Source: Plakobranchus ocellatus (lineage: Eukaryota > Mollusca > Gastropoda > Plakobranchidae). From it: 23,916 bases of DNA. Position numbers and translations under genes: made by a program. Below the pieces are notes generated by a model. It did no database searches, was not told where the DNA came from, and was given only the letters and a program-made list of their open reading frames with translations. The stretch spans positions 412,039 through 435,954 of the forward strand of contig BLXT01004106.1 in assembly GCA_019648995.1 (NCBI GenBank), written 5' to 3'. Positions 1-10,800 of this stretch are shown here, one piece after another (positions within the stretch are counted from its first letter, which is position 1; each line of letters starts with the position of its first letter).

Positions 1-6
1 TCCTCA

Positions 7-12
7 TTTATT
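7..12 (-). terminator. Possible poly(A) signals (AATAAA) downstream of the stop
   Basis: AATAAA occurs on the minus strand here and also at 1294..1299 and 1536..1541. The last is about 130 nt after the TGA at 1673 and would give a short 3' UTR; the first would give one of about 1.7 kb. In AT-rich DNA this hexamer is common by chance, so none is proven. Confidence 0.3.
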
Positions 13-389
13 GAACACAATACATAGATGACAACATCCCATTTACTAAAATGAATGTTTGCATTAACTGTTTGAAATTCTTTGATTTTAAATCAGCTGC
101 TGACACAGGTCAATTCTCATTGGATAAATAAAGATAAAAGACCAACGTTTATAATTCATCAATAGCATTTTAGTCACTTTTTCAATTTCAAGTTAAGACA
201 TCAGCATTGATTAAAAATTAAGCTAATGCACCTTCTACACCACAAAACAATACCTATAAATGTGACAAAGGTGCTGTTAACTTTGTGTTACTTTAAAAAC
301 AGACCATAGTACATGAAATAGCCCGAGTAACAAATACATGCTTAAAAAATGCATGAGTGATGATGATCCAATGAAGATGCTTGAGTGAA

Positions 390-722
390 AATGTTCGTAT
401 GGGCTTGTGCGAGCAATGAATCATCTTATGCATATGCGTGAGTGATGCATTGTCTTATGCACATGTCTGAGAGATGCTTTATCTTATACACATGTATGAG
501 AGATGTATGATCTTATGCACATGTGTGGGTGATGCATGTTTTTGCTTGAGTGATGTATGATCTTATGCACATGTGTGGGTGATGAATGTTTTTGCTTGAG
601 TTTATGCACATGTGTGAGGGATGCATGATCTTATACACAGTGTGAGGGATGTATAATCTTATGCACATGTGTGAGGGATGCATGATTTTATGTATATGTG
701 TGAGTAGAGATGAATGATCTTA
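390..722. repeat. Tandem array of ~29-bp units
   Basis: About ten imperfect copies of a unit close to GATGCATGATCTTATGCACA followed by TGTGTGAGG, with some shorter variants (for example TTTTTGCTTGAGT forms near 540 and 590). The array ends next to the candidate exon at 724..756. Units differ by scattered substitutions, so it is an older minisatellite. Confidence 0.9.
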
Positions 723-723
723 C

Positions 724-756
724 CTTCTATTTCGATGACACTGTTACTAGTCATTC
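724..756 (-). CDS. Candidate alternative 33-nt 3' exon
   Basis: On the minus strand a long pyrimidine tract (TTTCTTTTCTCTGCTCTCCTTCTGGTTTTAAG) precedes 33 bases that end in a strong donor, AGAAG|GTAAGAT. Read in phase 1 the exon is open (MTSNSVIEIEG) and leaves in phase 1, which fits this gene. It would be used only if the weak donor at 1683/1682 is chosen over the TGA at 1673. A following exon would have to lie in 1..723 or further left; I cannot define one. It may also be chance. Confidence 0.35.
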
Positions 757-1672
757 CTTAAAACCAGAAGGAGAGCAGAGAAAAGAAATTATATTATACT
801 TGAAACATATTTTCATCATTCATATTCATCACAATCGCATTGTGCATCATTAAAAAAAAAAGACTAATTTCAATAAAAACAAAACTGTACTTTATAGTGT
901 TTGGATTTTTTTGATCCTACCAAAGTTATAAAAGCAATATCAGAGAACAGGTAAATAAACATGGCGCTGGAAATATATTATATTTTGAATCAAAGAATCT
1001 TTCAATTTGGCATTTAAGATTTTGAAGCTAAAGGGTAAGAACTAAAAGCAAAAGTGATGCAGATTTGCAAAGATCATGAAGTTTGAATTTGTTTTACATT
1101 TTCTTAAAACCAAAGCAATTTTTCTATGTTCATTTAAAAAAAAAACCACAAGCTTTTTAAAAGGGAGATTTGCATAAAAAACATTTTTTGAGAGCACTAG
1201 TGGCAGGCATTTACTGATATAACCAACATATTAATCTGTTCAATGAATGTGAGACTTATTATATTGTGCAACATAAAAATATTGTGCAGTATATTTATTT
1301 CTCTGCCAATGTGTCTCTATGTCTATCGACTTAGCTCATTCTCTCTCTCACCTGTCTGCATACCTTCTTGAGTTGTTTTTCTCTTCCCCCTAAAGCCTTC
1401 TCTTTCTCTTTTCTCTTTGTCCCTTACCTCTTACACCCATAGTTTCTTTGGTTCTCTTTCTCTCTCTTTCCCCATTCCTGAACTTTTTGCCTTCGAGTAA
1501 TATTTTCTATACCAATTAACTGTCTTTCTCTTGGTTTTATTCTTAATTTCTCTGCTCTAGACACGAAGCCCTTCTTAAATGTCATCAATCCTTATCTTTC
1601 AGTGTTTTGCCTTAAGCAGGCACTGACAGCCAAGTTCCTTAATCTAGCCCTTTCACTCAAGAGCTTCAATAT
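757..1672. other. 3' flank or 3' UTR: AT-rich, with a pyrimidine-rich tract
   Basis: No coding signal seen on either strand. A CT-rich stretch at about 1310..1560 (many TCTCTC and CTTTT runs) is the main feature. It is 3' UTR if the TGA at 1673 is used, or intron if the gene continues to 724..756. The part left of 390 is plain AT-rich sequence. Confidence 0.5.
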
Positions 1673-1854
1673 TCATAACCAACCATTTGCAGTGCAGGTC
1701 AGCTCAGATCCTCTGGTGGTTAGACCGTCCAAGTAATGACCCATCTCATCTACACACCAGCAATAGCGGTCATGGCACTGCTTGTGGCTGTAATCACCGT
1801 CAGACATACATCGAGGGATGTAGATACCAGTGGCATGGTTGGGAGACACAGGTA
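1673..1854 (-). CDS. Exon 18: second half of Tg1 domain 3 and probable C-terminus
   Basis: The acceptor is TTTTCTAG (phase 1). The exon encodes IYIPRCMSDGDYSHKQC, then YCWCVDEMGHYLDGL and a closing LTC: cysteines 2 to 6 of a canonical Tg1 domain. Cysteine 1 is missing here and is best supplied by the exon at 8250..8441. After the last Cys come TANGWL and a TGA at 1673..1675. A weaker alternative is a donor G|GTTGGT at 1683/1682, ending the exon at 1684 in phase 1 and continuing into a possible exon at 724..756. Confidence 0.88.
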
Positions 1855-4800
1855 CTAGAAAATAATGGTTAAAAAAAAAAAACAACAAAAAAAAAACACT
1901 AAAATTTCTGCATAAAGAAAATACATTTAAACAGAATGTCTGCAGAGATGAATTATTGATGGACTTATATAATTTACATTATCCTATGATCAGTATAAAA
2001 AAAACCATTGCAGTTACATGAGGTATTGCACAGATGTTACAAGAGATTTCTTTTCACAATTTTTAAAGTAAGAAATAGGGACTGAGACATAATTGTAGCA
2101 GTAATAAGTCTGTTACAACCAAGTCTGTTACAAATGGACTGACTCGACCGTATAAAAAATCCAATTTTTCAAAATGCACATTCACTTTTATCCAATCTAT
2201 TAGGCGTTTGCATTTCTTAAAAAGAATGAAATTAAAAGAAGATATAGACAATCAAAATAGTGATTCCAATAGAGGAAAACAGGTATATGTTCTTTCTACT
2301 GCCCTATCTTGATAAAAATATTAGTAAGATCTGAAAGAAAAATCAGTGGTGCCTCACAAAAAGCAACAAACAACAAATAAAACATTTGTGTTTCAAGTAA
2401 TTCTTACACGTCTCGGGTAAAAAATTTGATACATATATAATATTGTTATTTTGAGTGAATTTTTTTTACCTCAGTCTTCTTTGGACTGGAATACCAGTCC
2501 TGTTTTTGACATAATATTTATAGAAATTGAAATGCTATTTCTGTTTAAAATTTATGTCCTGTGACTTCTATGGACTAAAACATTTACTGTTTGGAATTTT
2601 CGACATGTGGCTTCTGTGTCGCAATGCAAATGTTTTATTTGCAATTTATTTTCATAAGTTTTGTTTTCCAAAAAAAAAAAAAAAAATGAAACCAGCCCTA
2701 ATGATCACATTACAAAGTTCATAGAATGAACTTTAGGAATTATTGAATGATTTGAAATGACAAGAGTGTGAGTGATGAACTGGTCTCAGGGTAAATCTTA
2801 CTGGCAGGACTTTGAGAGGAAAAATCTAGACCAAATCTTTTCTGTCAGAATTTTCATAAGAAAAATTGGTTTCATTCAATAATCTGTCTTAATTTCAATA
2901 TATTTTATAATTAAACTTACAACTCATTTACACTTTTTCAAAATAAATAGCTACTTTTTGCATTGAAAAAAGAAAAAAAACAACTTTCACTCATCACATC
3001 TCATTTTGTAGATGATTAAATATTTCAAATATTTTATATCCAAAATGCTTAGTATGCTCCATGTTCTTAGCTTAACATTTACTTATTGCACAAAAAATCT
3101 GCCAAATAATAATTTTTATAAGCTCAATAGAAGTTATTTTGTAAAAAGTTCTGTTTGTGAAAAAATTCAGAGAACCATAAAATCATTTCCCTTAGCAAAT
3201 TGCACTCGTTACTGAAAGCATTATGAACAAATAATGCAGAAAAAAAAACCCCGGGATTCTCATAATACCAGCCACATAAAAAGTGAAATAAATTATAAAG
3301 ATGGACAAAGAGGAAATAGAATTAATTCAAAAGAGATGGGAATCAATACTATTTTGAACTTTTACCTTTACAAACTGCTCTGACTTCACATCCATGTTTC
3401 GATTGGTGGCAATCCTTGTCAAATTCATGATGACACATTTCTCCAGCTGGACATGAAATATTCTGAGAGAAAGAAAATCATTTTTTCTCAGCTATTACAC
3501 AATGATTCTGAAGAGTAGGCCCTAATAACCAACATCTGTTTTTAAAAATGTGGAGTCATCATTGATTTTACTAAAACATCATCCAAAATTTGTACCAAAA
3601 ATATGATTTGACTATCTATCTTATCATGGGCTACCTTGGAGTCATGACCTTTGTGTGACATAGTCCCTGAGGGTGTCAGAAGATCATGGCTAAAACGCTT
3701 GCTCAGGATTTCTTTTTATCTGATCACACTCTGCTGTTTTATTCCGTCATGAGTATTTTATTACCTACTCTTACAAAACCATCTACTCGAAATTTTTATC
3801 TTCATATGAGTTGGCTATCCTGTAGTGTTATAGTTTGTGGGTAACAGTTTATAAGTCCAAAGCCTTTATTAGACATGCAAACTGCCACCATTTGTTATTG
3901 TTAATTGTTAGTCAATTTGCAGCAGATAAATTTTCATTTGGTGAGTTTAAAGACACCAAGTCCATATAAGTATGTACAGTTAATTTGTGTAGACTTTCTT
4001 TTTTACTACTGAATATGATCAGCAAAGATTTACAATTAATTATAAATCTTTTCCTCCAAGATTCTTAGAATGTACTTCACAACTGTTTTGTTATATCTCA
4101 GAATTGCAAATTCAATAGGAATCTTTACATTGGGGCAACTAGTACCATTATGACCAGGCAACATACACACAAAGCATTGAAGTTCACATGCATGCTTTTT
4201 CTTTTCATTAATAATATAAATCATTAGTTAAACAATGAGTTTGTGTTTATTTGTTTATTTCTTTGTATGATATAGCCCATGCAGTTCTAGGGCTTCTGAT
4301 TTCAAAACACGTGGGTTTGACCCACAAATCAAAACAAACACATTCCTGGTTATGGTTAACACTAGCTTGATAACAAAGAAGGCCTGCTTTTAACAGAAGC
4401 ATTCATCATTTTAAAATATTTGTTTCTCTACTGTGATGATGCTTGAGCTAATCAAATATGGCAGAAGGTTTTTAAATTAATCTTAAAATTAGTAATTCTA
4501 ATCCAAACACCACTAGCCTACCTCATTGTAAACGGGTAAGACTGAAGGCCTATCAAAATGTGCAAAAGTAACTAATAACTATTCATAAAGAATGGCATAG
4601 AAAAAATGGAAGTAGGGAGGGAAAAAAGAACGCAACATCTTAAATTAAACTGGGATCGTGTAGGCTAAATCTTTGAACTCACCATGCATGGGTCAACAGC
4701 CTTATTACCTGAAAAAGAAAAGCAAAGTCGTATGTTAAAGATCATAACAGTCAAGCTGCAGGCTGCAGTATTCAGTGACCTGCCCTCATAGAATCTTTCA

Positions 4801-7800
4801 CTTAATAACCTTGACCAATAAAGATAAAAAGCAAAATAATTTAGCACATTGGAAACGATGGGAAAAATTTATTTTCAGAATTTTGTGGGTTTCATATGTT
4901 TATCCATATGCCTTATATGCAAAAAAAGAAAAAAGAAGTTTTTCTATATCTTCAGCTCCCTTCAGATATTTTGATTTACGTCTTTGTTGGGCAATTGCTC
5001 ACAAACCATCATATTGGCAGTTCAAGTACTTATTGATCAAAGCTAAGGTTGAGGCAATAATCCTTATTCTCAAAATAAAGCATAATGTCTATGGGCAAAG
5101 GAAAGAATATAAAATAGATTTAGGGGATAAACAGTTATTCAGAAAATGATAAAGTAAACATAATTTGCCTATTAATCTTCAAACCAATGGGTTGTTTTCT
5201 GTCAGTTTTTCTTCTTAAAGACCCATTTTGGCAGATTTTTTTATCTAGCCAAAATGGACTGCTTTCTTCTAGAAAAATGTGAAAAATGAAAGAGGTGCAA
5301 ACAAAGTTTTCAAGGTCAGAGTATGCATTTGGCATTTAAAACCGTAAGAGTAAGGCTTGGACTGATTTCAAGAGGATTTTTATGTCACAGCCTGCAGGTT
5401 TGAATGAATGAGGAGTCAGAGCCGATCATAGCACAAATGAAAGTCTTTGTTAAAGTGATATTAATTGACTCTTTCTATCTGTACCACGTGAAGCGGTGTT
5501 TAATATTACCAAAGGACATATTCCCTTTAGTGACACATGCAGGTTTAACATGTGGCCTTGATCCAGATATATTAATGGTCCAACCATATTGCCACTAGCA
5601 AGCATGGTAACTAACACAACTTTTTTACCATCTCTCTTTTGTTCTAAGTGACAATACATATATTTGGGTGGAGGGGCATACCTATAATTTACTGTAGAGA
5701 GCAGATGGTAAATATGCTGTGCTAGTGACTGAATTCTTCTAGAAAAGTTTAGTTTTTAACCTTAGATTTATCTGATTTCTGGTGATATTTATGAATGGAG
5801 AAAGCCATGCACACCAAGAAGAGCAAGATGATAAAATAATAGATAGATAGAGGACATGCTTAAATAAAAAAATAATAAATAAAAAGTAAACCTTTGATTT
5901 GTATTAACATAGACAAGGATACATCATTCATAGGTGGAATAAATACCCATGAACTTTCTTTATATTTGAATATTTAAATAAAAGTTTGGGTTTGGATATT
6001 ACATAGACCACAACAATGAACATGACACATTTTGGCGAGAAAAATAACAATCAATTCCAACAAAGGATAAAAATAGCAAATTTTGGTCACAGAAGTAACA
6101 AGTTATTATAACTAATGGTGAACACCACAGATTTGGACAAAGAAGTACAAGTTTAGTGATTCCAACAAAATTTAAAGATGTCAACTTTTGGCAAAAGTGA
6201 CTATAAGTAAAGGTGATTTTGGATAGAAAAGTAAAAAATAATCTACTAGGACAAGAAAAAGATATTTTAGTTAAAGCAGTAGCAAATACTTTAATCTAAA
6301 ACTATAATGACAAATTCAGCCTAGAGGAAAAAATGAGTAAATCTACAAAAAGGAGATAAAAGCACATTTTCGACAGAGCTGTGATAGTAGTTTGAAGTAT
6401 GGGTGACAAAATGGGAGATACAACTTATCTCTGCTTTGGCTTTTAATAATCATTTTTTAAAAATAGAAGCTGAAACTGTAATCAACAATGGCTGTATGCA
6501 CTGACATCAAATTTCTGACTGTTTCCTTTCACAGAAATGTTCTTAAACATTAAGTTTTATATGACTGCACACAATACCAAAGATTTTTGGGCACTTACTC
6601 TGTGACACGTTGCCTTTGTAAGACATTAAAGATGAAAGAAATATTGAAAAAAACTTCTACATAATCTTATTTGATAATATCTAAGATGATTAATAAACTT
6701 CAAACACTAGCAGTGATCAATTATTTCTCACCAGAAGTTAGAACATTTAACATAAGACCTAGATAAAACATGATTAAATTTTTTTCCTGATGATTTCTTT
6801 TTATATTACACACTCAAGAGAATCTTCAAAAAAATAGCATTACTATTTTGTAACTTTGTAACTAATCCTTTTTCTACTGCTTGGAAAAAAAAAAGTAACA
6901 GCATATTATGGGAAAAAGAGAGAAAAAAAACTTGATAAAAAAGACTGACAATAAAAATACCAGTTATGAACACAAAATACTTTTTAAAATGCACACACAG
7001 AAAGAAGAATACAGTTTTTGGAATAGGTCTGTAAAAATAATAATGTAATAATACTATTTTTATTACTAGCTACATGAGAGCAGCATTAATATCTGACCTA
7101 TCGTTACTGTATCAAACAAATGTTGCAGACTCTCTTGCTTAAAAGTCCAAACATAGAACAGAAATTTAAAAAAAAATGGCAAAACCGACCAAAAATACAT
7201 CTTACATGTATTGTAACACTCAGCTGGGGAATCAAAGCGGTTCTTGTTCCCCTGGCACATCCCCCACACAAACATATCGCAGGTACCCATTTTGGGGTTG
7301 TAGAACCACTTGGGAAAGTAACCTCTGCAAGGTCCTGTCATTGGAGCAAGCTGGCAGTCTAGTGGGATATCTGAGGAAAAGAGAAAGAGAGAGAGAGGCA
7401 AAAATGACAGAGATTAGACAAATGCTTTTGGCTTTGATGTGGCTCAGAATATTTGATTCGAACATCTTTACACTGAGCAAAATTGGTTTTCTTTAAAACT
7501 TTCCAAACCTAAACTACACCAACAGCTAACTCTTTTTAAAAAAAAATTAGAATGTAAGTGCTGCAAAAACAGGTAGGTTGGCACATGTAGAAAAATAATA
7601 GTCTTTTTCATGAAGCACAAATTTTTTTGAGTATCTTAGAACACAGCCAAAAGTTATATTGCATACTGTGATGCAAGACACCAAATAGAGATGAACGAAG
7701 CAATTGAAAATTGAAACATGGTACAGAAACTGTATGATTCTATGGTGTTTGACATCTTTATAAGCCATAATAATAAAATTTTCCACCATTCTTTTTCTAA

Positions 7801-10800
7801 ACGTCTTAAAATCTATAAAACATTGAAACTATAATTATGAATCTAAAAAGAAAGATAAAAACTGGACTTTTTAACTGTGATAATTGCTGATATTTAAATG
7901 CAAGTTTCTCAAAACTTTAGAATTTTTAATCCAGCTAGTTGATAACTTTAAACGGGCATACTGTTATTTAAAATGTGTTTTCACTATTTTAAAGGGAAAT
8001 GAAAGGCCTTTCCAAGTCTATAAAATACTTAGATTTCAGAAATGCCCAGCAGAGACTCATTTTGCATGGTCAGTTCACATTTACGTTCTAGAAACTCCAC
8101 ACAATCAAAGTATTATTTTTTTCATTTCAAAAGAATACATTGACTTAAAAAAAAGGCTATATGTAAAAAGTGTTTTTGCAGGTGTCTAATAGGTATCATC
8201 CGATGAAAGTGTACCAGTTATACTAATGTAATCTGACAGAACAACCCACCTGGAAGTATGACCCTCAGCCGTTCGTATGTATTTGTGCCGACAGAGTATT
8301 CATCATCCATCATGTCATCATCATACCAGTCATCATCCATATCGTTGTCACCATTCTTATCAGTCATCATCTGCATTGTTATGTGCCTCTCTTGTACAAC
8401 TGTTGCAGCCTGCTTCTGCTCAGCCTCACACTGACTGAGACCTGAACAAAAGATACCAAAGTTTTTACACATTTTTTGTACATTGTGTCTTATATTCAGT
8501 ACAAGTTGACAAAATATAAATGGGGAAAAAAGAGACAAGATTGTCACCTCACTACATCACAATAAATTTTTTGGCTTCATAAATGTATCCCCTTGTAAAT
8601 ACATTGCCAAGTTTTGAGAGGAAGGTAAAAAAAAAAATCAAAACAAAGAACATGAATAACAAGAACAATTAAAAAAAAAAGCACACACAGCACACACATT
8701 TACTACAATATACCAAATAGAAAAGAAGATGATTAATTGCGATTTATCTTAAAATATTCCAAAGATTTTAAATGTTCTTTACACATCTGTTTGAAAAAAT
8801 ATCCAAAACATTGTTATAATATTTTCCACACTTCTATTTGGACTTTCAAATTTCTTTGAAGACTTTGCCTTTTGTACCTGATAGTGTAGACATTACATGT
8901 TTTAGTCGTATAACACTTCACTTGTGTACAAAAATGATTATTGTGAGAACACTCTTTTAGCAGAATTCAGACACAAAGAAAGCGTTTATTGAAAAAAATA
9001 ACAACAGCTAAGAAAAGAATATTTGTACCTTCTTTGCAGTTGACCTTTCGACCATCAAACATGTACTCTGCTGAACATCCTCCACAAGGGTTGATCCTGC
9101 AAGTGGCTTTAGGATATGCTCCACATGGTTTATCACATAGATATTGAGGGCAGCAGTAAGCCTTTTCCCCATTGGGACAGACTGAAAGAAAAACAAATGA
9201 ATTGTGTAATTTACACTTGAAAGCATACAGATTTAAATGACTAGTTGATCATTTTTTCCCAGATGTAAGCCTCATTTTCTCAAAATTGTCTCTTCTATTA
9301 ATTAGAAGATTTGGATTTTTTGGGGTCAATATTCTACATTTCTATCGTTTGAAAAATTCAAATATCATTTCATTCAAAATTAAATACCCTTTGATAAGAT
9401 AATAACTATTCGAATGCATTGATATCTGATATCTGTAAGTTTCAGGAAATGTAGAGATTTAAAAATTACAGGTTTGTTATGGGGGTCTTTTGACTGCCTC
9501 TAGAAGAGTAGTAACTGTTTGCAGGAAAGGTTTGTGGCTATTTCTAGTGGAAAAAATGCCAATGCTTTTGCAAAGGGAGTCTAGCTGCTTCTTCTTGAAG
9601 CCCATAACTGCTTAACTCTTTGTGTCCGAATTTTTTTTCCACATCTAGACGGAGTTTTTTCCCTCTATTTAAAGTGCACCTTATGTTCGGTTACGAAAAT
9701 GGTCACCATTTCTCTCCTTATAAAGATAGAGCCATAATTCTTGCACTAATGTATTGGGCATTGGTTACATTACCTAAATATAGTCATTTTGTTCATGTGG
9801 GATGTGTTTTTATACCTTGTATATAGATAGACAGACAGCATGAAGAAAAACTGACGTCAAAATTGGCACAACACATTTCATTCACCATGAGAAAAAAAAA
9901 TATTCATTTTCTGTCAACAGTCAAATACTTCGTATTCTAGTAAAGTCCATAGAGTTTCCAATGTTCATACCAATTTTTGTCCAATTCCATTTAGAAATGA
10001 ATAAATAATACTAAATTGTTGAAAAAAGGTGAATGAATTTTGCGGTGTTTTCAGTTGAATTAGATCTAGTTTTGATTTCCCTTGTGAGAGCCTCTCAATC
10101 TACAAATCATTGATCATATTCCTCTAGGGAACAATTCTTTTACTCAGTATCACTAACAAAGAGTTCCAGTTGCGTTGAGAAATTATTTTGCAGTGTTAGA
10201 GCTGGTTTTCTTTCATGATGTTTTTGAGCGCTGCTCGGTCATTCTTATTGTTCTGTCGGCCACTTGGAGTGGCCACTCAGAGTTATTGAGTTAAAGTAAA
10301 AAACGAAATTCAATTGTTTCTAAAGAGGGCGTACAACGCTTATAGTCGAGTCAGTAGGGTTGCTTTAATATGGGACTGCAACTGAATGCATTGTAATTCC
10401 TTTAACTCTCATTGAAAGGAGGTACAGCCACTTATAGCAGAGGCAGTGGGGCTTCTCTTAACACAGGAATATGAGAGAATACAGCAATAAGTGTAACTGC
10501 TTTTAGCAAGGGAGTGTGACTGCTCATTTCCGACCTTACTATCTATAACTTGGTTCAATGGCTCCTGGTCTCTGACGTCTGCCAGCCTAACATCGGGCTA
10601 TAAAATGAAAGGATGTCCATACCAAGAAACGAACTTAAAATCTATAGAGTATCAAAGCAACACTGTAATCATTGAGCAATCTTTTTCATATGAGACACAT
10701 GAAAATGAACTTACCATCAAGTTCAACAGTTGCAGGGTCCACCTTCAGCTGATCAGCCCTGACAATATCAAATTCAGTCACTGTTAAAGAAAAAAAAGAT

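Larger units (their letters stand above)
4709..7205. other. Longest intron (exon 15 to microexon)
   Basis: About 2.5 kb without exon-like sequence apart from the items listed separately: a hairpin at 5223..5257, a probable transposase remnant at 5452..5690 and degenerate repeats at 6018..6250. A plus-strand open frame at 4775..5149 is Lys/Phe/Tyr-rich without any domain. Confidence 0.65.

Noticed and set aside
390..722. Regular repeats suggestive of a CRISPR array
   Set aside because: Units are contiguous and diverged, without unique spacers, in a eukaryotic gene region.
4775..5149. Longest open frame in the window, 124 codons on the plus strand
   Set aside because: Composition is Lys/Phe/Tyr/Ile-rich as expected from AT-rich intron DNA; no domain, no cysteine pattern, no supporting splice or regulatory sites.
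7120..7496. Plus-strand open frames opposite the Kunitz exon
   Set aside because: They are antisense shadows of the exon at 7206..7370, whose Kunitz pattern is unambiguous.
7371..8249. Search for a missing Tg1 second half directly after exon 14
   Set aside because: No CWCV-, QC- or DG-containing open block with splice sites was found on the minus strand in this intron.
8330..8380. Possible EF-hand loop in the acidic part of exon 14 (DKNGDNDMDDDW)
   Set aside because: The loop lacks the Gly at position 6, the hydrophobic at position 8 and the Glu at position 12, and has no flanking helices.
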